This document shows, in pieces, positions 26,407-34,865 of a stretch of DNA of 64,000 nucleotides; position 1 is the first letter of the stretch; every line of letters starts with the position of its first letter. The position numbers were made by a program, and so were the translations under genes. This stretch comes from Akkermansia sp. (lineage in GTDB: Bacteria > Verrucomicrobiota > Verrucomicrobiia > Verrucomicrobiales > Akkermansiaceae), in assembly GCA_017471985.1 (NCBI GenBank), contig JAFURE010000031.1, forward strand, positions 1 to 64,000, written 5' to 3'. Under the pieces are notes generated by a model, which was not told the DNA's origin, did not search any database, and saw only the letters and a program-made list of their open reading frames with translations.

Positions 26407-27183
26407 TTACTCCGGTAATTGAAGAGCTGCATGTATGGGCAGCGCACCGTTCCAGGCGATAACTGAGCCGGTATGTGAGCTCTCGCCATCAGGCAAAAAT
26501 TCCAACCGCCCTCCGGCACACTCCAGAATAACACGAGCCGCAGCAAAATCCCACAAGTTAATACGATTTTCGATATAAGCATCGAATCGCCCGGCTGCTA
26601 TATAACAAATCGTCAATGCGGCCGTGCCCAATATCCGTATTTTACGCACCTGAGCAGAGATGTGAGCAAAACGGCGAATACCGTCCTCTCCGGAACCATC
26701 ATGTCGGCCATGCCCTATGAACACCACGGCCTCGGCCATACGCCGGCGGGAGGATACCTTCAGCTCGAGCCCATTTAATCGCGCTACAGAACCGGCTATA
26801 GCCGTATAGCACTCATCTCTCATCGGGTCATAGACGCAACCAAGAACGAGTTTTCCCTTAACCTGCAGAGCTATGCTTACGCAGAACAGGGGGATGCCGT
26901 AAAAATAATTCACAGTCCCATCTATCGGGTCAACAATCCACACAGCGTCAGCAGTCATCTGCCCGGTCTCTCCCTCTTCTCCCAGTACGGAGTATGAAGG
27001 GAAAGCGGCTCTGAGTCGTTCCGTAATGAGCAGCTGGGTATCCTTATCCAACTGCAGCTTCAAGTCGTGAGCCAACTCAGCATTCACAGTCTTGGGGGCG
27101 TCAAAGCTACGTCGCAGAAACTCGCCGGCAAAACGAGCGGCCTCTACAGCAACTTTAAGTTCTGCGCTATAATCCTCCGTCAT
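26407..27183 (-). CDS. inositol monophosphatase family phosphatase
   Basis: 258 aa, Mg-dependent phosphatase of the SuhB/CysQ type. Metal-binding motifs: LGEEG, WIVDPIDGTVNYFYGIP and the C-terminal INLWDFAAARVILECAGG. Substrate could be inositol phosphates, PAP or a sugar phosphate. Overlaps the stop of the GT51 gene by 4 bp and runs into rsmB after 5 bp, so it is embedded in the operon. Confidence 0.9.
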   Translation of the reverse strand: MTEDYSAELKVAVEAARFAGEFLRRSFDAPKTVNAELAHDLKLQLDKDTQLLITERLRAAFPSYSVLGEEGETGQMTADAVWIVDPIDGTVNYFYGIPLFCVSIALQVKGKLVLGCVYDPMRDECYTAIAGSVARLNGLELKVSSRRRMAEAVVFIGHGRHDGSGEDGIRRFAHISAQVRKIRILGTAALTICYIAAGRFDAYIENRINLWDFAAARVILECAGGRLEFLPDGESSHTGSVIAWNGALPIHAALQLPE

Positions 27184-29081
27184 GACTTTTTCTGCTGTTC
27201 TGCACGAGCCTTTAAGCGAGCACGTGCCGCTGTATGCAGCTCACTTGCCAAACAGTATGCTGCTTTCTTCATCAATCCGGTCATTCGACTGCCGGAGGGC
27301 ATGTCGGCCGGGTCATCAAATCCCATCCACACAAAAACCGCAATGCCTCGGTTATTGAATACCATGCACATGATACCATGGTTCTCAGGCAGTGTCTCAT
27401 TGAGCACAACAGGTTTCCCGTCCTCCACGATAAACGGCGGTATTCCAGCCACGGTTCCGGCGCCTTCGCGGCGAATATACTCGCCGTTTTCTACCGGTTC
27501 AAAAGCATACAGCACCCTGCCGCCGCGACTCCAGACCCGGTTCAGTACACTGAATCTGTAATTGCGTCCTTCGTTCTGAATATCGAAGAGTATGCGGGCA
27601 AGGTCTACGCGGCGCATCTTAAACATACCCCGGTACAGAGCCAGTTCGTCATCTCGACCGGGCAGTTCTATATCAAGACCGAGCTTATCATATGCAGCAC
27701 GTACTACATCATATCCCAGACTGCGACCGGTAACATCAGGTTTACGGGCAACAATATGCGTATCATCTCCACCGGGCAGACAGGCACACGAGTACAGGAA
27801 CGGAGCCATCGCATTGCCGGGCATACACATTTCTCCCCAGCGATCCCGGCCATCCACTGCACTGCGACCGGAAACCATGGCAAGCACACGACCCTTATTG
27901 TTGCGGCGGGAATCAACGACCATCACGCAGCATTGCAGCACATGCTGCATGTCATTCCCTGTTCCTCGAACCTTCATTTCTGCCGGGCGACGCACAGACT
28001 CATCGTAGAACTTGCGCAGGCGTTTTGCCTCGTCCTCGTTATCATTCAGATAGGGCAGCCACTCATCGGGTATATTACCAGGTTTCTCCACCGCAACAAG
28101 TGCCTTCTCCATGGAAATCTCCACCAGTTTCTGCAGCTCGATATCCAGATTGGTCACAACTGAAATACCTCCCACATGTTCCCCGAGCTCACCTCGCAGG
28201 TTATCCAACTCGCGGCGAGCCCACATGGTGGCATAGGAGACAACAGGTGTTTCATCCACATCGGACTTAACCAACACAATGGGTTCGTTCACAGCGCGGT
28301 CGTACTCCTCCTGGGTAATAAATTCCATTTCGAGCATGCGACCGAGGGTTTCCTTCTTCACCCCCATGGCGTTCTCCATGCTTGTTACCGGATTGCAAAG
28401 AGACGGAGCTCTCACGAGCCCGGCCAGAGTAGCACACTCCACAAGGTTAAGCTCAGACACCGGCTTACCGAAATACCGATGTGCCGCTGCCGCTACACCA
28501 TAACAATTCTGCCCGAAGTAGATACGGTTCAGATATTGAGTCAGAATGGTCTTTTTATCATATTGGCGCTCTATCCGCTGAGCCAACAGGGCCTCCAGCA
28601 ACTTACGGTCCAGCGTCTTTTCATTCATTTCGTAGACATTGCGGGTAAGCTGCATGGTTATGGTCGAGGCTCCCTGCTCGTAACTCATGGCAGCAACATT
28701 CCGCAAGAGCGACCTGAGGACGGAGGAATAAACAACCCCTCTATGCTCGAAAAATTTTTCATCCTCTCGAGCAATGAATGCATCCACCAAATCTTGCGGT
28801 AAGTCCTTCCACTCCACGACATTCAGAGCGCCTCCTGAAAGAGACGCCAGTGGTGTGTTGTCCGCAGCGTACAGCAGACTTTCGGAACTACCGTGGACAA
28901 CCCGGTTCAAATCATATTGCAAGGCACGGCAGGTATAGGTGATAAAAACAGTCAGGACTACCACCAATACAAAGAAAATCACAATACCTATGGCCAGTAG
29001 TTTTTTCTGACCAATACTCAGCATCCTGTACCAGCGCTTGCGCCGGTTCACCCCATGGGAATAAAACATGAAATGTCTCAA
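27180..29081 (-). CDS. GT51 peptidoglycan glycosyltransferase with inactive transpeptidase-like domain
   Basis: 633 aa, class A PBP architecture. A membrane helix at residues ~28-50 anchors the protein. The GT51 domain is intact: REDEKFFEHRGV (catalytic Glu), GASTITMQLTRN, KLLEALLAQRIE and the RIYFGQNCYGVAAAAHRYFGK segment, so it should polymerise lipid II. In the transpeptidase-like region the SxxK motif expected after LAMVSGR is replaced by PGNAMAPF (no Ser, no Lys), and neither SxN nor KTG can be found. It is therefore probably a glycosyltransferase with a non-catalytic C-terminal domain. Starts 0-1 bp after the TPR gene; overlaps the IMPase gene by 4 bp. Confidence 0.85.
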   Translation of the reverse strand: MRHFMFYSHGVNRRKRWYRMLSIGQKKLLAIGIVIFFVLVVVLTVFITYTCRALQYDLNRVVHGSSESLLYAADNTPLASLSGGALNVVEWKDLPQDLVDAFIAREDEKFFEHRGVVYSSVLRSLLRNVAAMSYEQGASTITMQLTRNVYEMNEKTLDRKLLEALLAQRIERQYDKKTILTQYLNRIYFGQNCYGVAAAAHRYFGKPVSELNLVECATLAGLVRAPSLCNPVTSMENAMGVKKETLGRMLEMEFITQEEYDRAVNEPIVLVKSDVDETPVVSYATMWARRELDNLRGELGEHVGGISVVTNLDIELQKLVEISMEKALVAVEKPGNIPDEWLPYLNDNEDEAKRLRKFYDESVRRPAEMKVRGTGNDMQHVLQCCVMVVDSRRNNKGRVLAMVSGRSAVDGRDRWGEMCMPGNAMAPFLYSCACLPGGDDTHIVARKPDVTGRSLGYDVVRAAYDKLGLDIELPGRDDELALYRGMFKMRRVDLARILFDIQNEGRNYRFSVLNRVWSRGGRVLYAFEPVENGEYIRREGAGTVAGIPPFIVEDGKPVVLNETLPENHGIMCMVFNNRGIAVFVWMGFDDPADMPSGSRMTGLMKKAAYCLASELHTAARARLKARAEQQKKS

Positions 29082-31568
29082 TTACTGTTTATCGTGCATA
29101 TCTACGAAAATGGCAGTATTGGCATCGGGCATCCAATTGGGGAACTCTTTCCTCAGAGCGTCCTCATACTGAGCCGCCTCGCCGGCACGAGAGCTGTGTC
29201 GCAACGCAGCTGCAACCTTGTATAGACCCAAAGGCTTAATTTCCTTATCGCTCACGACGTTAGCACTGCGTCCATAGTATTTTGCGGCCTCTGCAAAATT
29301 ACGCTCTGCATAGTACGAATCGCCCAACGTGATGTAAGTGGACGACTTCAGCGGACCGTCTACCCCCATCTCGATTGCTTTTTCGCAGATTTCACGAGCC
29401 TCTTGCGTGCGGAACATGCCAATGAGCAATTGAGCCTTATCGCGCATACCCTCAGCCTTGCGGTAGGGCTGCTCCTCCATCGATACATAATGCTCAGCGG
29501 CCTCCAGACCGCGCTCATACTGTCGCAGTTCCAGTCGGCTGCGAGCCAGGGTCTTCCATACAAGCGGTTCAACCGAGGGGCGTTCCTTCTGAGTTCCGTC
29601 TGCAGCTGTGTACTTTTCGCGCGGAGCACGATCCACAGCATCAGACAGGTATTTGTCAGCATCCAGATATTTCTTGTTCTGGTAGCACATCCAGCCGCAC
29701 CACAGCGGCACACCGGCCGGCAGAGCCTTGTACGAGGAGACATTGTTCCTCTCGAGCGTCTTAAGCGCTTTCAGCAGGTTATCAATATCCTTCAGTTTAA
29801 AGTAGCACTGCACCAGACAAAGATCAACCGATGAGGCATACTGGTCGGGGTTGATATTACGGGCCTCCTTGAAGTGCTCAATGGCCTCGGCGGGATTATT
29901 TTCCACCAAAGCTCGAGCTATGAGATAATGAGCTTCTGCAATAGCAGAGGGCTTCACTGCTCGCTTATCACATTTGATAAGCTCCTTATAGTAGTGAATC
30001 ATTTTAGCCGTATCCTTGGCGGCATTGGCTGCTTGTGCGGCCTGCTGTAAACACGACGGTACCGACTGAGAGTGAGGATATTCTTTGATTACCTTCTCAA
30101 AATCAGCAAGAGCAGCGGTTACGTTGTTCTGCCGCATATAGCACGCGCCTCGCAGGGCAATAGCCTCGGGCATATGAGCATCCTCGGGGAAACTCTTCAT
30201 ATACACATTGAGCACATCAATTGCCTTAATATCAGCGCCACCCACCTGTGCAGCACACCAGGCACGCTTATACATAGCATCACCCCGAATCTGAGCTGAC
30301 AGACTGCTGAGGTTGTCAAAATTAATGGCATCGTACTGCATGAGTGCCTCCTGAGCACTTGCCAGCACTATACGATCGGCATACATCAGTCGCACCAAAT
30401 CCACACAGGGTAACGTGGCGGTCTCGGTTCCGGGGCGACCATAGGATTTAAGGAATGCCATGGCATATTTAATAAACGATGCACTATCGAGCTGCTTCAG
30501 GCATATCAGACGGCGATAGGCGGCATCGGCAGCAAAGGGAGTACCGGGTTTGCAGGCCTCTGCTGCCGAGAACCAATTCGAGGCATCCTGATAGCGCTTG
30601 ATTTCCATGCACGACTGACCCACGATTAAGGCTCGCAGAGCTTCTTTTTCAGGGTCTTCGAGGGGAGTTCTATCACTCATGGCCAGTGTCACCACACCGT
30701 TGTAATCCCGATTACGGTAAAGATTCTGCAGTTTATGCATCAGCACCTCGCCTCTGTATTTCTCCATGCCGGCCATTCCTTCCAGACGGGAGTAGTAGCC
30801 ATGCGCCTCTTCAGCCTTTTTCAACTGAGTAGCCAGACGCGCAGCTTGTACAGTCGCCGTTCCCCGCATTGCCGCGTCGACATCGGGGCGTTGCAACAGG
30901 TCGCAGAAAAGCCTGTATGCCTCTTCATACTGTCGAGCCTCAGTCTTCATCTGCGCGAGTGCGTAAAGCGAGGCATTGATAATCACAGGATTCACCCCCT
31001 GAGCCGAACTCAGTTGCTTAAAGCAGGTCTCGGCCTCATTCTTCTGACCGAGCTGCAGGTACGCACGACCCAGTCGGAATGTGGCATCATTTCGCATGTC
31101 GGCACGCTTGCTTTCCTGCAAAGTAATGCGGAAATAATTACGGGCGCGCTCCCACAGGTTGCGGGATGCCGCCTGAGTTGCCAGATTATACGCAGCAGCT
31201 GCGGCAAATTCTCCTCCATTCTTACGGGCAGCAACTTGCTCGAGCACGGCATCGGCCCCGGCTCTATCACCGGCTTCCTCCAGACAGATAGCCTGCATGT
31301 AGTGCGCCTTAGCTACATTCCGGGATGAGGGGAACTCTTTCACAAACTCGCCGAACAGCGCAGCGGCTCGCGCCAGACTTGTGCGCCGAGACTGGTTATC
31401 CATACCGGGCTGTCGAGCCTGTTGATACAAGTGCTCAGCAATGGCATACGAATCTGCCTCGCGGTCTACAGTAAGAGCATCTTCATCCTCAGGCGCCTGC
31501 CCCACCACTACGGGTGCACTCAATAGGGCTACAGCCGTCAGACACATAAAGCTTTTATTCATCATCAT
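29082..31568 (-). CDS. exported TPR-repeat protein
   Basis: About 828 aa from the first of three consecutive Met codons (31568, 31565, 31562). Signal peptide SFMCLTAVALLSAPVVVGQA with cleavage after an Ala. The rest is built of many TPRs (for example FPSSRNVAKAHYMQAICLEEAGD, AFRLGRAYLQLGQKNEAETCF-type units), interrupted by acidic turns. It lies between exbBD and a peptidoglycan glycosyltransferase, recalling the TPR partners of Tol/ExbBD systems, and may scaffold envelope complexes in the periplasm. Function inferred from context only. Confidence 0.75.
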   Translation of the reverse strand: MMMNKSFMCLTAVALLSAPVVVGQAPEDEDALTVDREADSYAIAEHLYQQARQPGMDNQSRRTSLARAAALFGEFVKEFPSSRNVAKAHYMQAICLEEAGDRAGADAVLEQVAARKNGGEFAAAAAYNLATQAASRNLWERARNYFRITLQESKRADMRNDATFRLGRAYLQLGQKNEAETCFKQLSSAQGVNPVIINASLYALAQMKTEARQYEEAYRLFCDLLQRPDVDAAMRGTATVQAARLATQLKKAEEAHGYYSRLEGMAGMEKYRGEVLMHKLQNLYRNRDYNGVVTLAMSDRTPLEDPEKEALRALIVGQSCMEIKRYQDASNWFSAAEACKPGTPFAADAAYRRLICLKQLDSASFIKYAMAFLKSYGRPGTETATLPCVDLVRLMYADRIVLASAQEALMQYDAINFDNLSSLSAQIRGDAMYKRAWCAAQVGGADIKAIDVLNVYMKSFPEDAHMPEAIALRGACYMRQNNVTAALADFEKVIKEYPHSQSVPSCLQQAAQAANAAKDTAKMIHYYKELIKCDKRAVKPSAIAEAHYLIARALVENNPAEAIEHFKEARNINPDQYASSVDLCLVQCYFKLKDIDNLLKALKTLERNNVSSYKALPAGVPLWCGWMCYQNKKYLDADKYLSDAVDRAPREKYTAADGTQKERPSVEPLVWKTLARSRLELRQYERGLEAAEHYVSMEEQPYRKAEGMRDKAQLLIGMFRTQEAREICEKAIEMGVDGPLKSSTYITLGDSYYAERNFAEAAKYYGRSANVVSDKEIKPLGLYKVAAALRHSSRAGEAAQYEDALRKEFPNWMPDANTAIFVDMHDKQ

Positions 31569-31650
31569 CTTTATCTGGTAAGGGTTTAAACGGAGCTTCA
31601 CCCCGTGGCAAAGCTATCATGAATTTTATACGTTAAATGCCCCAAGGTCG

Positions 31651-32103
31651 CTATTCTGCGGCCTTGGGCGCGTCGGAAGACATGGGCATCTGCTTGGAGA
31701 AGCTGACATTGTACACACCCGCAGCTGTACAGGTAGAGATAACGTCAGCCACCTTCTGCCAGCGCATTTCGGCATCTCCACGAATACGCACCGGTTGATG
31801 TTCATTAACCAGCACCTGCTGACGCAGCAGGTTTTTGAGCTGTTCGAGGGTAAACTCCACGCGGTCAATTGTCACTACCAATTCACCATTTTCATTCTCT
31901 CGGGCATTGATAATCATTTCATCAATCGCGCGGGGCTCAGGCGTGGAGGAGTCGTAGGCTGTGGGCACCTTCACTTTAAGATCCTGCTCATTGAGAATGA
32001 ACTTCTGCGTCACCACAAAGAAGATGAGCAGCAAGAACACCACGTCTAGCATGGGTGCCAGCTGAAAGCCGATTGGCTCCGGAATCTTAGCATTGATTTT
32101 CAT
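31651..32103 (-). CDS. exbD: ExbD/TolR-family energy-transducing protein
   Basis: 150 aa. One N-terminal membrane helix with the conserved Asp (QLAPMLDVVFLLLIFFVV), then a periplasmic domain (ELVVTIDRVEFTLEQLKNLL, RIRGDAEMRWQKVADVISTCTAAGV) typical of ExbD/TolR. With ExbB it would use the proton gradient to drive an outer-membrane task. It starts 18 bp after exbB. A CCCAAGG/CCTTGGG hairpin overlaps its stop codon. Confidence 0.92.
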   Translation of the reverse strand: MKINAKIPEPIGFQLAPMLDVVFLLLIFFVVTQKFILNEQDLKVKVPTAYDSSTPEPRAIDEMIINARENENGELVVTIDRVEFTLEQLKNLLRQQVLVNEHQPVRIRGDAEMRWQKVADVISTCTAAGVYNVSFSKQMPMSSDAPKAAE

Positions 32104-32121
32104 GTATGCGACAGAGAGTTA

Positions 32122-32880
32122 TCAATACTCATCATCATCCATCTGCTCAGTTCGAGCACCTTTCTGAGTCACATTGCCGAAACGCTGCTCACGGTCAGCC
32201 TGTACAGCCAATACGGAAAGGATGTGAGTCACAGCCACCTCCATATCGGTAATGTGCTTCTGAATGCGGTTACGGAACACGGCGTAGGCAAGCATACAGG
32301 GAATGGCAAGCACCAGACCGCCGGCGGTCGTAATCATGGCTTCGGAAATACCGCTGGCCATCTGCATCTGCTTAACACCCTCAAAGTTACCCTGAGCCAT
32401 TTCCCAGAAGGTGGACATCATGCCGAGCACGGTACCCAGCAGACCAATCATGGGTGCAATGGAACCGATATCTGACAGCCAGTTAATCTGGCGGGTCAGA
32501 ATGTTGGCCTGACGGGTTGCCTCGGCCGAGGCCACTTCACGCACGGCGTCCATATTGGCTCGCAGGTTGCGCTGCATGAACATCACAATCACATGCACGG
32601 TGCGGGCAAAACTGGAACCGTCGCGCTCGCAGAGACTCAGCAGGCCACCATAGTCCTTTCGGCGAATGTAGGACTCAACGGAAAGCACAATATCGCGGGG
32701 CAATACCGCCGAGGCACGAGTGGTCCACAGACACACAAACACGGCCATCAAGGCAATGAACGAAAGCCCCAGCAAGCCGTACATCAACGGCCCACCTTTC
32801 TCGAAAATCTCTACAATTTCAAAACCTTGTGCGGATTCTGCCGTCTTTGCGGCCTCTGCTAATATGAACATCGCATGCAT
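32122..32880 (-). CDS. exbB: ExbB/TolQ-family proton channel protein
   Basis: 252 aa. Three membrane helices are visible: near residues 30-55 (LMYGLLGLSFIALMAVFVCLW), near 150-170 (SIAPMIGLLGTVLGMMSTF) and near 190-215 (TTAGGLVLAIPCMLAYAVF); the last two carry the conserved Thr and Gly pattern of MotA/TolQ/ExbB. Forms a proton-conducting stator with ExbD. First gene of the cluster, driven by a strong promoter. Confidence 0.93.
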   Translation of the reverse strand: MHAMFILAEAAKTAESAQGFEIVEIFEKGGPLMYGLLGLSFIALMAVFVCLWTTRASAVLPRDIVLSVESYIRRKDYGGLLSLCERDGSSFARTVHVIVMFMQRNLRANMDAVREVASAEATRQANILTRQINWLSDIGSIAPMIGLLGTVLGMMSTFWEMAQGNFEGVKQMQMASGISEAMITTAGGLVLAIPCMLAYAVFRNRIQKHITDMEVAVTHILSVLAVQADREQRFGNVTQKGARTEQMDDDEY

Positions 32881-32892
32881 AACTCTTGGGGA

Positions 32893-32920
32893 ATTATAAG
32901 GAAAGTTTTACTAATTTCAA
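32893..32920 (-). promoter_or_regulatory. promoter of exbB operon, near-leaderless
   Basis: On the minus strand TTGAAA (32920-32915), 16-nt spacer, perfect TATAAT (32898-32893), then 12 nt to the ATG at 32880. Confidence 0.75.
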
Positions 32921-32947
32921 GCCCATAAACTGTCTTTATGCGTTTTT

Positions 32948-33670
32948 TTACGGGGTAGTGAGCAGGTCATCGCGCACGGTGAAGTTGTAGGAAAAGAGGG
33001 TTCCCTTCTCTGCGAGGAAATAATGCCACCACTCCTTGCTGTAGTTGCGCATACCGGCTGCGGCCATGGCATCTCTGAGTTTCAGTCGGTTAGCCTGCTG
33101 TTTGGCGGTAATGAGCGGGCTAACGGTGGCAGATGACACATCGAGCAAATCATGGTGCCCGCCCATATCGAGTTCCTGACCGGTGCGCAGGTCCACCAAA
33201 GTGATATCCACGGCAATCCCCCAGCTGTGCTCGGAAATGGAGCCAATGTACTTACCGTCATATATCCCCTGCTTGGTGATATTCGGGTAAAAGCGCGCTT
33301 TCATGCTTTCATCCGCCGTGCGGGACCAGCGGCGGAAATCACGCATGGCGCCGGAAGGGCGATAGGCATCCCACACCAGCAGGCCGAGGCCCTCCTTTGC
33401 CAGAATATCAGCCGCTCGGCGGATAGCCTGAGCAGTGTCTTTGCGCAGAATGGCACGCTGTCCCTCGTACCCTGCAATGGGGCGCCCCACAAAATTATCG
33501 TACCCGCTGTATTTCAAATCCACGCGTACGGTGGGGGCAACGGTATCAAGATAGCAGAACTCAGCCGGCAGTGCCGGTGACGGGGTGACTGTAACCTGCT
33601 GACCAAGCGGTACACACTGTGTCAGGAGTGCCGCGATAGAACAGATAACGATAGATATGACTCTCTTCAT
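32948..33670 (-). CDS. VanX/DdpX-like D-alanyl-D-alanine dipeptidase, lipoprotein
   Basis: 240 aa zinc peptidase of family M15D. The signal peptide ends with the lipobox-like LTQC. Zinc motif SISEHSWGIAVDI (His and Asp ligands) and the C-terminal KEWWHYF (catalytic Glu and third ligand His) are intact. It would cleave D-Ala-D-Ala released from or attached to peptidoglycan precursors; as an exported form a role in wall recycling is more likely than vancomycin resistance, since no vanH, vanA or vanRS is present. A Shine-Dalgarno AGGAAA is visible. Last gene of the glgB operon. Confidence 0.85.
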   Translation of the reverse strand: MKRVISIVICSIAALLTQCVPLGQQVTVTPSPALPAEFCYLDTVAPTVRVDLKYSGYDNFVGRPIAGYEGQRAILRKDTAQAIRRAADILAKEGLGLLVWDAYRPSGAMRDFRRWSRTADESMKARFYPNITKQGIYDGKYIGSISEHSWGIAVDITLVDLRTGQELDMGGHHDLLDVSSATVSPLITAKQQANRLKLRDAMAAAGMRNYSKEWWHYFLAEKGTLFSYNFTVRDDLLTTP

Positions 33671-33677
33671 AAATTGA

Positions 33678-34415
33678 TTATTTCCTGTCGTAACGTTGCA
33701 GTAAGCCCAGCATCTGTTTCGATGCAGCCCAGCGCATGGGAGTTCCGCCGGCTATATCCTCATGGGTCGGGTCTGCCCCGGCTTCGAGCAGGATGCGCGC
33801 ACTCTCCATGGAATTGCCCTGTGCAGCATAAAACAGGGGGCTCCAGTCGTCGTACTCCAGCTCAAGCTCGGCACCGCACTCGTGCAGCAGATAGGCTACA
33901 ATCTCGTGCTCGTTGGCTAAGCACGCGCGACAGAGTGCCCTGCCGTCATGGGCCAGCAAATCAACGCCGGCGGCCCGTAGCTCGCGCAGGCAATCTAAGT
34001 GGCCATTCTCAATAACATGCTCAATATAGTCAGAGATATCTTTGATGGGCAGCACGTTATAGTCGCTCAACACGCGACGCATCAAGCGTGCATTCCCGGT
34101 CTCGCACAGAGCCCACAGCAGGTCGTTATCCCGTATCGTCGGGTCAGCTCCGGCATCCAGCAGCAGTTCCGTCACCTCGGGACGGCCGTCCTCTATAGCC
34201 TTGGTCAGAATAGGATACACCCAATCGCTCGACAGCACATCAGGGTTAGCGCCATCGGCAATGGCCTTCAGCAGCTCGGCGTCGTCTTTTTCATCATAAG
34301 CCAGCTGCAGCATTTCATCTGCCGGGGTGATTTCGTTACCATACTGCCGGCGCAGCTCCATACGACGGGCGCGGGCTCGCTCAAAAAATTCCGGCTCCTG
34401 TATATACCTGTTCAC
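33678..34415 (-). CDS. ankyrin-repeat protein
   Basis: 245 aa, no signal peptide. Several ankyrin repeats are visible (ELLKAIADGANPDVLS, VTELLLDAGADPTIRD, CLRELRAAGVDLLAHDG, WSPLFYAAQGNSMESARILLEAGADPTHED). Likely a cytoplasmic protein-binding scaffold. It starts directly at the stop of the GYF/DUF4190 gene and ends 7 bp before the VanX-like gene. Confidence 0.85.
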   Translation of the reverse strand: MNRYIQEPEFFERARARRMELRRQYGNEITPADEMLQLAYDEKDDAELLKAIADGANPDVLSSDWVYPILTKAIEDGRPEVTELLLDAGADPTIRDNDLLWALCETGNARLMRRVLSDYNVLPIKDISDYIEHVIENGHLDCLRELRAAGVDLLAHDGRALCRACLANEHEIVAYLLHECGAELELEYDDWSPLFYAAQGNSMESARILLEAGADPTHEDIAGGTPMRWAASKQMLGLLQRYDRK

Positions 34416-34865
34416 TCAGCTCAAAATGATTGCTGCGATAAAACCGAGAACAATAGCCACAATGGAGAAAATGAGTGAGGTACCCTCGGCTTGTTCCCCC
34501 TCGCGCTGCTTGTTCTGCTCAAAATAAACACTTGCTTTCCCGCTGAAGTACAGAGCAACCGCACCCAACGGCAGGCAGCACAATAGTCCGAGAATCCCCA
34601 GGCACAGCGTCAGACAACCGCTGTGAGCACGGCGGGCCGGAGCCTTATCAGCCTGCTGCGGCATATTTTTGGGCACACCCAGCACTGCCATCAGGTGATT
34701 AATGGGTAACCACTCCGCAGAGTCTTCCTCGCGGTATAACTGGTCGTAGCTCAGTGCACCGGCTTCTGCCCAGGTTCGAAGGATGGACTTTTCAAATGGT
34801 CCCGTCTCTACGCCGTCTTTTTTGAGGAAGTACTTCATTTCGGCACGGTTCGTCATCTCATCCAC
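34416..34865 (-). CDS. GYF_2 / DUF4190-type small membrane protein
   Basis: 149 aa. An N-terminal GYF_2-like domain (YFLKKDGVETGPFEKSIL...WLPINHL) precedes two membrane helices (GCLTLCLGILGLLCCLPLGAVALYF and SLIFSIVAIVLGFIAAIIL), the layout of DUF4190 proteins. Its first 13 bp overlap the glgB stop; an internal ATG at 34838, 14 bp after glgB, is an equally good start. Role unknown. Confidence 0.7.
   Translation of the reverse strand: MDEMTNRAEMKYFLKKDGVETGPFEKSILRTWAEAGALSYDQLYREEDSAEWLPINHLMAVLGVPKNMPQQADKAPARRAHSGCLTLCLGILGLLCCLPLGAVALYFSGKASVYFEQNKQREGEQAEGTSLIFSIVAIVLGFIAAIILS

Noticed and set aside
32948-33670. Vancomycin resistance gene vanX
   Set aside because: It is an exported lipoprotein form in a glgB operon without vanH, vanA or vanRS, so a wall-recycling dipeptidase is more likely.
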